Shown here: positions 30,319-39,508 of the stretch, piece after piece | Layout of the letters: the number at the start of each line of letters is the position of its first letter | Numbering within the stretch: the first letter of the stretch is position 1 | DNA from: Roseovarius pacificus | GTDB taxonomy: Bacteria > Pseudomonadota > Alphaproteobacteria > Rhodobacterales > Rhodobacteraceae | NCBI RefSeq assembly: GCF_900142665.1 | Contig: NZ_FRBR01000004.1 | Coordinates: 62,001 to 126,000, forward strand | DNA length: 64,000 nucleotides | Direction: 5' to 3' | The notes under the pieces: model-generated | Seen by the model: only the letters and a program-made list of their open reading frames with translations | What the model was told of the DNA's origin: nothing | Databases searched by the model: none | Translations under genes and position numbers: made by a program

Positions 30319-30936
30319 TCAGCGCATGAAGCCCTTGGCGCGCACGGCGGCCGCGGCGGGGCGTTGGCGCATCATGTCGAAATGGGCGGCGAGTTTCGGA
30401 TAGTCGGCGATGGCCACGTTGTCGCCCTCCAGCCAGGTGCAGACGGCGAACAGGTAGGGATCGGCCACGCTCAGCGCCGGCCCCATGGCAAAGGGGGACA
30501 GCGGCCAGTTGTCTTCGATGAAGCGGCAGCAGGCGGCCATGTTCTCGCTGACCTTGGCGGTCATGTCGTCGAACGAGGCTTGCTGTGTGGCCCAACGGCT
30601 GCCGCGATGTTTGTGCGCGTGGTTCACATGCACGGTGCTGGCCAGGTAATGCAGGGCGCTGCGCATTTGCGCCGCCTGCCACGGATCGTCGGGCACAAGC
30701 CCGCGATCCGGTGCAAGGCTTGCGACATATTCGAGGACCGCGCCGGTTTCGGTCAGGATGCCGTGATCGGTGACCAGTGCGGGCACGCGGCCCTTGGGGT
30801 TGAGGGCCAGATATTCGGGCTTGGTCTGCTCGCCCCGGGGGAAATCCAGTTGGACGGGTTCATAGTCAAGCCCCGCTTCTTCCAGGGCATAGGCCGAGGC
30901 CAGTGCGATGGTGCCGGGTGAGAAAAAGAGCTTCAT
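30319..30936 (-). CDS. Glutathione S-transferase
   Basis: A 205-residue GST. The thioredoxin-like N-terminal domain starts KLFFSPGTIALA, has the cis-proline in KGRVPAL and the glutathione-binding TETGAVLEYV. The all-helical C-terminal domain follows, with the ALSVADPYLFAV capping motif. It is upstream of the saccharopine genes on the same strand with an 18-bp gap. Its substrate is unknown; a link to lysine breakdown is only suggested by position. Confidence 0.9.
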   Translation of the reverse strand: MKLFFSPGTIALASAYALEEAGLDYEPVQLDFPRGEQTKPEYLALNPKGRVPALVTDHGILTETGAVLEYVASLAPDRGLVPDDPWQAAQMRSALHYLASTVHVNHAHKHRGSRWATQQASFDDMTAKVSENMAACCRFIEDNWPLSPFAMGPALSVADPYLFAVCTWLEGDNVAIADYPKLAAHFDMMRQRPAAAAVRAKGFMR

Positions 30937-30954
30937 GATGGGCCTCTCCAGGTG

Positions 30955-31605
30955 TCAGACGAAGGTGCGGGCATGGGCGCGGTCGGGGATATCCAGATGC
31001 GGCGTGGCGTTGAATGCGCCCAGCATCAGCGTGTCATGGACATATTCCAGCCGGTGAACCGAGCTGTTCATGATTTGCAGCATGATCTTGGCCATGCCGC
31101 CGTTTTCCAGCCCCAGCGTATGACGCAGGGCCATGCCGATCACCCCGCCCGAGGTGACAATCAGCGTGCGCCCCGGTGCGTTGCAGGCCTCGTCCAGCGC
31201 CTCGGTGATGCGCGCGGCGAAGGCCTCGAAGCGTTCGGGAATGCCCTCCAGCCGGTCACGCGCCCAATGGTCGATGACCTGCGGCAGGTGGATGGCGAAT
31301 TCGGTGGCGTCGCGCGGGGCCGGGATGCCGTGCTGATCCTCCAGCGCGTGGGCGAGCGCGAAGTAGCTCAATTCGTTCAGGCGCGGGTCTTGTGCGGTGA
31401 TGTCGTAACCCATGCCGCGTGCGGTATCGGCCTGCCGGGTCAGGGTGCCGGTCAGGACACGGTCGAAATGCGGATTGGTATCGCGCAGATGCGCGCCAAG
31501 CCAGCCCGCCTGCTGGCGGCCCAGATCGGACAGGCGGTCATATCCCGCCTCGTCATTGGCCTGGGCGTTGGCCTGCCCGTGCCGCACAAGTATGATTTCG
31601 GCCAC
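30955..31605 (-). CDS. Histidine phosphatase family protein
   Basis: A 216-residue phosphatase of the phosphoglycerate mutase-like superfamily. The catalytic RHG is at residues 8-10 (ILVRHGQANAQ), with a second conserved histidine later in the protein. The start codon is GTG. It is the first gene of the four-gene set ending in the saccharopine dehydrogenases. The substrate cannot be predicted. Confidence 0.88.
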   Translation of the reverse strand: MAEIILVRHGQANAQANDEAGYDRLSDLGRQQAGWLGAHLRDTNPHFDRVLTGTLTRQADTARGMGYDITAQDPRLNELSYFALAHALEDQHGIPAPRDATEFAIHLPQVIDHWARDRLEGIPERFEAFAARITEALDEACNAPGRTLIVTSGGVIGMALRHTLGLENGGMAKIMLQIMNSSVHRLEYVHDTLMLGAFNATPHLDIPDRAHARTFV

Positions 31606-31824
31606 GTTTCAATTCGTCCCGCTGTTCGCTTATCGGCGGCACGTTAGCGCCGTGCGGGCCGGGGTGAAAGATGCGTGAGCGGAAAATATTTCTTGCCGCG
31701 CGGCGGCGCCGATAGGAAACCCATCCGCCCCGGTGCGCCGCAAAATTGCGGGGAGGTGTCGGGATTGTGAGACTCCGAAAACCCCTGACATGGTTTATCA
31801 TGCGCAAGTTCAAGGAGGCGCGCC

Positions 31825-34605
31825 ATGTCCGATACCATCAAGTTCACGCTGAACGGCAAGGAAGTCGAAGCCGAAAAAGGCCAGACGATCTGGGAGGTGG
31901 CCAATGGTGGCGGGCTGAAGATTCCGCACCTGTGCCACAAGCCTGCACCGGGCTATCGCCCCGATGGCAACTGCCGCGCCTGCATGGTCGAGGTGGAAGG
32001 CGAGCGCACGCTGGTCGCCTCGTGCATCCGCGAGGTGCAGGACGGCATGGTCGTCAAGACCGACAGCGACCGCGCCAGGGCATCCCGCAAGATGGTGATG
32101 GAACTGCTGCTGGCCGACCAGCCCGAGCACGACTATGCGCATGACAAGTCCAGCCAGCTTTGGGACATGGCCGAACTGAACGGCATCAGCACAAGCCGCT
32201 TTCCCGCGATGGAAAGGGATCGCATCCCGCTGCTGGACGACAGCCATATCGCGATGCGCGTCAATCTCGATGCGTGCATTCAGTGCAACCTGTGCGTCCG
32301 GGCCTGCCGCGAAGTGCAGGTCAATGACGTGATCGGCATGGGCGGGCGCGGGCATGACAGCTTTCCGGTGTTCGATTTCGCCGATCCGATGGGCGCCAGT
32401 ACCTGCGTGGCCTGCGGTGAATGCGTGCAGGCCTGTCCGACCGGCGCCCTGATGCCCGCTACCGTGCTGGACGAGGCGCAGGTGGGCGACAGCGCCGATT
32501 ACGATGAAGAGGTCCAGAGCATCTGCCCGTTCTGCGGTGTGGGCTGTCAGGTGAGCCTCAAGGTCAAGGATGGCAAGGTGAAATATGTCGAGGGCCTCAA
32601 CGGCCCCGCGAACGAAGGCCGCCTGTGCGTCAAGGGGCGCTTCGGGTTCGATTATATCCATCACGACCACCGCCTGACCAAGCCGCTGATCCGGCGCGAG
32701 GACGCGCCCGCCAAGGGGCTGAATGTCGATCCTGGCAACTGGCAGAAGTTCTTCCGCGAGGCCGACTGGGACGAGGCGCTGGACATCGCCGCCGGGGGGC
32801 TGAAGCGCCTGAAGGACGATCACGGCGGGGCCTCGGTGGCCGGATTCGGCAGCGCCAAATGCACCAACGAAGAGGCGTATCTGTTCCAGAAGCTGATCCG
32901 TCAGGGATTTGGCCACAATAATGTCGATCACTGCACGCGGCTGTGCCATGCGTCGTCCGTGGCGGCGCTGATGGAGAATGTCGGCTCGGGCGCGGTGACG
33001 GCCACCTTCAACGAGATCGAGAATGCCGATGTGGCGATCATGATCGGCTGCAACCCGATCGAGAACCACCCCGTCGCCGCCACCTATTTCAAGCAGTTCA
33101 CCAAGCGCGGCGGCAAGCTGATCGTGATGGACCCGCGCGGCGTGGGCCTGCGCCGCTTCGCCACTCATATGTTGCAGTTCAAGCCCGGCACGGATGTGTC
33201 GATGCTGAATGCGATCATGCATGTGATCGTCGAAGAGGGGCTCTACGACCAGCAATATATCGAAGCCTTCACCGAGAACTGGGAGGCCGAGAAAGAGCAC
33301 CTGGCGCAATTCCCGCCCGAGAAGATGCAGGAACTCTGCGGCATCCCCGCCGAAACCCTGCGGCAGGTGGCGCGCGATTTCGCCACGGCTCAGGCCGGGA
33401 TGATCTTCTGGGGCATGGGCGTCAGCCAGCATATCCACGGCACCGACAATTCGCGCTGCCTGATTTCGCTGGCCCTGATGTGTGGTCATGTGGGCCGCCC
33501 CGGCGCGGGCCTGCACCCGCTGCGCGGGCAGAACAACGTGCAGGGCGCGTCCGATGCGGGGCTGATCCCGATGTTCCTGCCCGATTACCAAAGCGTAACC
33601 GACGATGGCGTGCGCCGTGCCTTTACCGAGGTCTGGGAATCCGGCGATTTCTCGGATCAGAAGGGCCTCACCGTGACCGAGATCATGGATGCCGTGCACG
33701 AGGACAAGATCAGGGGCATGTATATCCTGGGCGAAAACCCGGCCATGTCCGACCCGGACGTGGAGCACGCCCGCGATGCGCTGGCCAGGCTGGAGCATCT
33801 GGTGGTTCAGGACATCTTCATCACCGAAACGGCGAACTATGCCGACGTGATCCTGCCCGCCTCGGCGTTTTACGAAAAATCCGGCACGGTCACGAATACC
33901 AACCGTCAGGTGCAGATGGGCCGCCGCGCCGTCGTTCCGCCGGGCGAGGCGCGCGAGGATTGGGCGATCACGGTCGATCTGGCCAATCGTCTGGGGCTGC
34001 AATGGCAATATGACGGTCCGGCGGACGTGTTCGCCGAAATGAAGCAGAACATGACGTCGCTCGACAACATCACATGGCAGCGGCTGGAGCGTGAAAACGC
34101 GGTCACCTATCCCTGCAACACCCCCGACGGACCGGGCGAGGCGGTGGTGTTCGGCGATGGCTTCCCGCGCCCCGAAGGGCGTGCACGGTTCACACCGGCC
34201 AGCGTGATCCCGCCCGACGACCTGCCCGATGCCGAGTACCCGATGGTCCTGACCACCGGGCGGCAGCTGGAGCATTGGCACACGGGTTCGATGACGCGCC
34301 GGGCCAGCGTGCTGGATGCGGTCGAGCCCGAGGCGAACTGTTCGCTTCACCCCTCGACCCTGCGCAAACTGGGCGTCGAGCCGGGCGGCATGGTGCGCCT
34401 GACCACCAAGCGCGGTTCGGTCGAGGTGATGGCGCGGGCCGACCGCGCCGTGGCGCCGGACATGGTGTTCCTGCCTTTTGCCTATGTCGAAGCGGCAGCC
34501 AACATCCTGACCAACCCGGCGCTCGACCCCTATGGCAAGATTCCGGAATTCAAGTATTCGGCCGTGCGGGTCGAGGCGGTGGGGGCGCAGGTGGCAGCGG
34601 AATAA
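31825..34605 (+). CDS. Formate dehydrogenase alpha subunit (stand-alone, Mo/W-bis-MGD)
   Basis: A 926-residue molybdopterin oxidoreductase. The N-terminal [2Fe-2S] domain has Cys37, Cys50, Cys53 and Cys67. Two ferredoxin-type clusters follow (CIQCNLCVRAC and CVACGECVQACP), then the MopB domain with CPFCGVGC. The catalytic residue should be Cys374 followed by His375 (CTRLCH), so it is a cysteine and not a selenocysteine enzyme. The His-Cys3 [4Fe-4S] site normally found after the first domain is absent: the matching segment EHDYAHDKSSQLWD has no cysteine. No fdsB, fdsG or fdsD gene is adjacent, so the electron acceptor is unclear. The ribosome site is a perfect AAGGAGG. Confidence 0.9.
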   Translation: MSDTIKFTLNGKEVEAEKGQTIWEVANGGGLKIPHLCHKPAPGYRPDGNCRACMVEVEGERTLVASCIREVQDGMVVKTDSDRARASRKMVMELLLADQPEHDYAHDKSSQLWDMAELNGISTSRFPAMERDRIPLLDDSHIAMRVNLDACIQCNLCVRACREVQVNDVIGMGGRGHDSFPVFDFADPMGASTCVACGECVQACPTGALMPATVLDEAQVGDSADYDEEVQSICPFCGVGCQVSLKVKDGKVKYVEGLNGPANEGRLCVKGRFGFDYIHHDHRLTKPLIRREDAPAKGLNVDPGNWQKFFREADWDEALDIAAGGLKRLKDDHGGASVAGFGSAKCTNEEAYLFQKLIRQGFGHNNVDHCTRLCHASSVAALMENVGSGAVTATFNEIENADVAIMIGCNPIENHPVAATYFKQFTKRGGKLIVMDPRGVGLRRFATHMLQFKPGTDVSMLNAIMHVIVEEGLYDQQYIEAFTENWEAEKEHLAQFPPEKMQELCGIPAETLRQVARDFATAQAGMIFWGMGVSQHIHGTDNSRCLISLALMCGHVGRPGAGLHPLRGQNNVQGASDAGLIPMFLPDYQSVTDDGVRRAFTEVWESGDFSDQKGLTVTEIMDAVHEDKIRGMYILGENPAMSDPDVEHARDALARLEHLVVQDIFITETANYADVILPASAFYEKSGTVTNTNRQVQMGRRAVVPPGEAREDWAITVDLANRLGLQWQYDGPADVFAEMKQNMTSLDNITWQRLERENAVTYPCNTPDGPGEAVVFGDGFPRPEGRARFTPASVIPPDDLPDAEYPMVLTTGRQLEHWHTGSMTRRASVLDAVEPEANCSLHPSTLRKLGVEPGGMVRLTTKRGSVEVMARADRAVAPDMVFLPFAYVEAAANILTNPALDPYGKIPEFKYSAVRVEAVGAQVAAE

Positions 34606-34653
34606 TCCGCATTCCGCCCGTCACCCGTGGTCGGGAGCAGCGCCCCCGAACCG

Positions 34654-35355
34654 TCAGCCCCAGCTGACATCGCCCAGGAATATATATCCTGCACCGTAGA
34701 TCGTCTTGATCAGGCGCGGGTTCTTGGGATCTTCGCGCAGCTTGGTACGCAGGCGCGAGATGCGTACATCCATCGCCCGGTCGAAACTGTCGCCCGCCGC
34801 CCCGCCAAGGGCCTCTTGCATGGCCTGCCGCGAGATCAGGCGCTTGGGGCGTTCGAGAAACAGGCGCAGCACTTCGCCCTCGGCATGGGAGAAGGGCGTT
34901 TCCAGCCCTGACTCGTCCTCCAGAACATAGCGGTGGAAATGGGCGGTCCAGCCGTTGAACCGTGCCGTGTCCGAACTCTGTGGCGCTGCCGTGTCGCGGC
35001 GCAGGCGGGCGCGCACGCGGGCGACCACCTCGGCGGGCTCGAACGGTTTGATGATATAGTCGTCTGCTCCCAGTTCCAGCCCGGTCACCTTGTCCTGCAC
35101 TTCGGCCCGACCCGAGATGATGATCACCGTCGCGCCCTGTTCCAGGGCCAGCCGGTGCACCAGCGTCAGCCCGTCGCGGTCGGGCAGCGACAGATCGACA
35201 AGGCAGATGTCGGGCCGGGTGGTGCGCAGTGCGGCTTCGAACTCGGTCGCGCGGCCAAAGGCCATGGTGCGAAATCCCGCCTCTTCCAGCGCGTCCGAAA
35301 GCATGGTGCGGATGGCTGGCTCGTCGTCGAGGATGGTGACAAGGGGTGCGGTCAT
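34654..35355 (-). CDS. OmpR-family response regulator
   Basis: A 233-residue two-domain regulator. The receiver has acidic residues Asp10/Asp11, phospho-acceptor Asp54 (CLVDLSLPD) and Lys103. The winged-helix output domain (about residues 130-228) contains the DVRISRLRTKLRED and IKTIYGAGYIF blocks. Its start overlaps the stop of the sensor kinase gene by four bases, so the pair is co-translated. The operon points away from the acyl-CoA synthetase and Liv transporter genes and is the natural candidate for controlling them. Confidence 0.93.
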   Translation of the reverse strand: MTAPLVTILDDEPAIRTMLSDALEEAGFRTMAFGRATEFEAALRTTRPDICLVDLSLPDRDGLTLVHRLALEQGATVIIISGRAEVQDKVTGLELGADDYIIKPFEPAEVVARVRARLRRDTAAPQSSDTARFNGWTAHFHRYVLEDESGLETPFSHAEGEVLRLFLERPKRLISRQAMQEALGGAAGDSFDRAMDVRISRLRTKLREDPKNPRLIKTIYGAGYIFLGDVSWG

Positions 35356-37256
35356 GGTTGGGAATCCGATTTGAAGAACGCGTCGAGCTGCGCGGCGGTG
35401 AAGGGTTTGCGCAGCACCGGCGCGCAGGCTTTCGCGGCCTGATGCAGCGCGGCGCCGGGTGGCAGAGACGTCATCAGGAAGGCCGGGCAGTGATCTTCGG
35501 GCAGGGCTTCGATCAGGTCCAGGCCGGTCTTGCCGCCTTCAAGCGAGATGTCCGACAGCAGCGCCGAAATCTGCGGCACTTCCGTGATCAGCGCCAGCGC
35601 CTCGTCGGCGGTGGCGGCTTCGATCACCGTATGGCCCAGATCTCGCAGCATGTCGCGCACCGCATCGCGCAAATCGGGGCTGTCCTCGACCAGAAGGATC
35701 ATGCCGGGCGTGTCGGCGTCATCGGCGGGCCGCAGCGGCAGGCGCAGCGAAACGCGCCCGCCGGTGTCGGTGTTGGACAGTTGCACACGCCCACCGGCCA
35801 GCTTGGTCATATCATAGACCATCGACAGCCCCAGCCCGGACCCTTCGCCGCCCTTGGTGGTAAAGAACGGGTCCAGCGCATGGGCCAGCGCATACTCGGA
35901 AAATCCGGGGCCGGTATCGGTCACGACGAATTCCAGCCACGTGTCCTGCACGCAGGCCGCCGTCAGGGCGATCCGGCCTGTTGCACCACAGGCATCGCGG
36001 GCGTTCAGAACGAGATTCAGCAGCGAATCCTGCAACATTCCGGGGTCCAGAAGGAACGCCCGCCCGGTGGCCAGATTGTTGACGGCAAAGCTGACGCCAT
36101 CCGGCAAGGTCGAGCGGGCCAGTGTTTCGAGATCGCCCAGAAAGGCCGACAGATCGGTGGGGGCGGGCATGTGCTCGCGCGGGCCGGTCATGTCGGCGAT
36201 CCGGTTCAGCAATCCGCCGCCGCGCCGGGCTGCGGCCAGGGTGGCGGTGATCAACTCGCTCGCCTGTGGCCCCAGATCCATCCGCTGCAATTTCGACTGC
36301 ATCCCGAGGATGATGGTCAGCAGGTTCGAGAAATCATGCGCCAGCCCGCTGGTCAGTTGCGCGGCCATCTCGCGCCGGCGGGTCTGTTGCAGCGCCGACC
36401 GGGTTTGTGCCTCTTCGGTGATGTCCATCGACAGAACATAAGTGCCGCCCTGCGTATCGTCGGGGGTAAGGGCCACCCGGATGCGGCGCGAACTGGGCTC
36501 GTGCGTGAACTCGAACACCGAGGCCTCGCCGTGGAACGCCCGTTCGAGATAGGGGCGGATCGCGGCATAGGGCTGGGGCGCCAGCGCCTCGTTCAGGTGC
36601 AGGCCGATGATCTCGGATTGCGAGCCGGGCATCACCGTGCTGAGGCGGCGGTTGGAATAGGTATAGCACCCGTCGGGCCCGACATGGGCGATATGGGCGG
36701 GCATCATTTCGGTCGTCAGCCGCGTGCGCGCCTCCGAGGCGGTCAACTGGCGCTTGGCTTCTTCCAGGGCGGTGATTGTGGCCGACAATTCGCGGTTGGT
36801 GGCGGCGAGTTCTTCGGAGTAGCTGAGCAATTGATCCGACAGTTCCTCGGATCGCGTGCGCAGCAGCAGTTCCTGCCGTTTGATGCGGGTGATGTCGGTA
36901 TAGACCGTCACCCACCCTCCTTCGGGCAGGGGGGTGCCCTCGACGCTGATGGTCCGGCCATTGGCGCGGCGGCGTTCCATGTAGTGCGGTTCGAAGGCGC
37001 GCGCCTGTTCGACACGGATGCGCACGAATTCATCCAGGTTGTCCACCTCGCCGTAGTCGCCCCGCTCGGCCAGAAACCCGATCGTGTCGGCAAAGGACGC
37101 ACCGGGCGTCACAAGCCAGTCCGGCAGATCGAACATCTCCTGAAAGCGGTGGTTGCACACGGCCAGTTGCAGATCGGCGTCGTAAATCGACAGGGCCTGC
37201 TGGATCAGGTTCAGACCCGCCATTGTCATGGCGTCGGTTTGGCTGCGTGTGGGCAT
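35352..37256 (-). CDS. PAS-domain hybrid sensor histidine kinase
   Basis: A 634-residue protein with no membrane helix, so it is a cytoplasmic sensor. In order: two PAS-like domains (about 1-120 and 190-310) with a coiled linker (ELSDQLLSYSEELAATN), a kinase core with the H box GLAHDFSNLL, an ATPase domain with DTGPGFSEYA and GEGSGLGLSMV, and a C-terminal receiver (LLVEDSPDLRDAV, phosphate acceptor in ALLSDISLEG). The ATG used gives MPTRSQTD with AAAGGA upstream. It overlaps the regulator gene and is divergent from an acyl-CoA synthetase gene 200 bp away. Confidence 0.92.
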   Translation of the reverse strand: MPTRSQTDAMTMAGLNLIQQALSIYDADLQLAVCNHRFQEMFDLPDWLVTPGASFADTIGFLAERGDYGEVDNLDEFVRIRVEQARAFEPHYMERRRANGRTISVEGTPLPEGGWVTVYTDITRIKRQELLLRTRSEELSDQLLSYSEELAATNRELSATITALEEAKRQLTASEARTRLTTEMMPAHIAHVGPDGCYTYSNRRLSTVMPGSQSEIIGLHLNEALAPQPYAAIRPYLERAFHGEASVFEFTHEPSSRRIRVALTPDDTQGGTYVLSMDITEEAQTRSALQQTRRREMAAQLTSGLAHDFSNLLTIILGMQSKLQRMDLGPQASELITATLAAARRGGGLLNRIADMTGPREHMPAPTDLSAFLGDLETLARSTLPDGVSFAVNNLATGRAFLLDPGMLQDSLLNLVLNARDACGATGRIALTAACVQDTWLEFVVTDTGPGFSEYALAHALDPFFTTKGGEGSGLGLSMVYDMTKLAGGRVQLSNTDTGGRVSLRLPLRPADDADTPGMILLVEDSPDLRDAVRDMLRDLGHTVIEAATADEALALITEVPQISALLSDISLEGGKTGLDLIEALPEDHCPAFLMTSLPPGAALHQAAKACAPVLRKPFTAAQLDAFFKSDSQP

Positions 37257-37324
37257 CGTCGGGGTGTCCTTTTGTCCATGGCTAGCACCGGACGGGGCGG
37301 GCGCAAAGCCTGTTTGGCGGCCTG

Positions 37325-37440
37325 TTACAATTCGTAAGGTTTGCGAAATGTTCAGGAAAAAGTTGACCGTGAGGTTCAAACCAGCACCTTTGATGGCAGG
37401 AGGAATCGCCGTCACAAGGCGATCTGTTCGCAATGCGAAC
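37325..37440. promoter_or_regulatory. Divergent promoter region with palindromes before the acyl-CoA synthetase
   Basis: The 200-bp gap between the kinase and synthetase genes contains three inverted repeats. TTAC-aattc-GTAA is at 37325-37337 and a six-base stem, ATCGCC/GGCGAT, is at 37405-37423. A perfect 15-bp palindrome, GTTCGCAATGCGAAC, lies at 37426-37440, 17 bases before the start codon. A related TTTGCGAAATG lies near 37341. These are candidates for the response-regulator site or a leader structure. Confidence 0.45.
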
Positions 37441-37457
37441 ATTTGGGAGGATAAAAC

Positions 37458-39434
37458 TTGGCACAGTCGTCACAGGCGGCGGAGGGGCTATGCTCCATTC
37501 CGGCGCTTCTTCAGCGGAACGCCAAAGAGCTCGCCGGCAGGCCCGCTTACCGCGAAAAGGAATTCGGCATCTGGCAATGCTGGACCTGGGCGGAGGCCGA
37601 AAAGGAAATCGAAGCTCTGGCGCTTGGCCTGATCAATCTGGGCGTGAACGAGGGCGATTTCATCGCGATCATCGGACGCAACCGGCCTTATTTCTATTGG
37701 TCGATGGTGGCCGCGCAATCGGTGGGCGCCATTCCCGTGCCCCTGTATCAGGACGCCGCCGCCGAAGAGATGGCCTATGTTCTGGATCATTGCGGCGCCC
37801 GCTTTGCCGTGGTCGAGGATCAGGAGCAGGTCGACAAGGTGATCGAGATTCAGGATCGGCTCCACCAGTTCGAGCACATGATCTATGTCGATCCGCGCGG
37901 CATGCGGAAATACGATCATCACAAGCTGCACACCTTTGCCGGCATTCAGGATCAGGGCCGTGCCGCCTATTGGGAGTTCATCGAAGACCTCAAGGCGCGC
38001 CGCGAAAAGCTGGATTACGACAGCATCTGCGTGATGCTCTATACCTCGGGCACCACCGGCAAGCCCAAGGGCGTGGTGCTGTCCAACCGCAATATCATCG
38101 AGGCGTCACGCTCGTCCGCCGAGTTCGACAACCTGACGAAAAACGAAGAGGTTCTGGCCTACCTGCCGATGGCATGGGTAGGGGATTTCATCTTTTCGAT
38201 CGGGCAGGCCTATTGGTGCGGCTTCTGCGTGAACTGCCCGGAATCCCCCGACACGATGCAGACCGACCTGCGCGAGATCGGGCCGACCTATTATTTCGCC
38301 CCGCCGCGCGTGTTCGAGACCCAACTGACCAATGTCATGATCCGGATGGAGGATGCGAGCCGCTTCAAGAAATGGCTGTTCGACGTGTTCATGGAGCATG
38401 CCCGCAAGGTCGGACCGGCCATTCTGGATGGCAAGCCGGTCGGCGGCTGGGACCGTCTGAAATACGCGTTGGGCAACCTGTTCATCTATGGCCCGCTCAA
38501 GGACACGCTGGGTTTCGGCCGGGTGCGCGTGGGCTATACGGCGGGTGAGGCGATCGGGCCGGAAATCTTCGAGTTCTACCGCTCGTTGGGGATCAACCTG
38601 AAACAGCTTTACGGTCAGACCGAGGCCTCGGTGTTCATCACCCTGCAACCCGATGGCGAGGTGCGCAACGATACGGTCGGCATCGCCGCGCCGGGGGTTG
38701 AGATCAGGATCGACGAGTCGGGCGAGGTGTTCTATCGCAGCCCCGGCACGTTCGAATACTATTACAAGAACGAGGAAAGCACCAAGAGCACCAAGGACGC
38801 CGAAGGCTGGGTCGCCACCGGCGATGCGGGCTTCTTCGAGGAAGGCTCGGGGCATCTGCGGATCATCGACCGCGCCAAGGATGTGGGCAAGATGGCCGAC
38901 GGCAAGATGTTCGCGCCCAAATACGTCGAGAACAAGCTCAAGTTCTATCCCAACATTCTCGAAGCCGTGGTGTTCGGCCATCAGCGCAACGCGTGTACGG
39001 CCTTCATCAATATTGACCTGACGGCAGTGGGCAACTGGGCCGAGCGCAACAATATCGGCTATGCGTCCTATCAGGAACTGGCGGGCCATCCCAAGGTTCT
39101 GGACATGATCCAGGGCCATGTGGAAGAGGTGAACCGGTCCCTCGCGGAGGATCCGATGCTGTCGCATTGCCAGGTGCATCGTTTCCTCGTGCTGCACAAG
39201 GAACTGGATGCCGATGACGGCGAAATGACCCGCACGCGCAAGGTGCGCCGCGGCGTGATCGCCGAGAAGTTCGGGGATCTTCTGGGCGCGCTTTACGATG
39301 GGTCCGGGGACATCTTCACCACCACCGAAGTCACCTATGAAGACGGGCGCAAGGGGTCGATCAGCGCGACGCTGGAAATCCGCGATGCCGCGGTGGTGCC
39401 GGTGAATGGCGACACGAAGGTCGCTGCGGAATGA
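37458..39434 (+). CDS. Long-chain-type acyl-CoA synthetase (AMP-binding)
   Basis: A 658-residue AMP-forming ligase. Key motifs are YTSGTTGKPKG (ATP binding, near residue 200), the YGQTEAS block near 385, GWVATGDAGFFEEG near 457 and the C-terminal RKVRRGVIAEKF lysine region. It activates a carboxylic acid to its CoA ester. The start is TTG, preceded by GGGAGG at nine bases. It leads a plus-strand set with five Liv-type ABC transporter genes and a second ligase, so its substrate is probably what the transporter brings in. Confidence 0.92.
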   Translation: MAQSSQAAEGLCSIPALLQRNAKELAGRPAYREKEFGIWQCWTWAEAEKEIEALALGLINLGVNEGDFIAIIGRNRPYFYWSMVAAQSVGAIPVPLYQDAAAEEMAYVLDHCGARFAVVEDQEQVDKVIEIQDRLHQFEHMIYVDPRGMRKYDHHKLHTFAGIQDQGRAAYWEFIEDLKARREKLDYDSICVMLYTSGTTGKPKGVVLSNRNIIEASRSSAEFDNLTKNEEVLAYLPMAWVGDFIFSIGQAYWCGFCVNCPESPDTMQTDLREIGPTYYFAPPRVFETQLTNVMIRMEDASRFKKWLFDVFMEHARKVGPAILDGKPVGGWDRLKYALGNLFIYGPLKDTLGFGRVRVGYTAGEAIGPEIFEFYRSLGINLKQLYGQTEASVFITLQPDGEVRNDTVGIAAPGVEIRIDESGEVFYRSPGTFEYYYKNEESTKSTKDAEGWVATGDAGFFEEGSGHLRIIDRAKDVGKMADGKMFAPKYVENKLKFYPNILEAVVFGHQRNACTAFINIDLTAVGNWAERNNIGYASYQELAGHPKVLDMIQGHVEEVNRSLAEDPMLSHCQVHRFLVLHKELDADDGEMTRTRKVRRGVIAEKFGDLLGALYDGSGDIFTTTEVTYEDGRKGSISATLEIRDAAVVPVNGDTKVAAE

Positions 39435-39508
39435 TGGTCCGGCACGCGACGCCGGTTGCGCAAGCGGCGCCACCGCCCCGCAGACCACCTATGAGAAAGG
39501 GTTGAGCC

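Noticed and set aside
31810-34350. An 846-codon minus-strand open frame opposite formate dehydrogenase
   Set aside because: Antisense artefact; the plus strand carries all metal-binding motifs of the enzyme.
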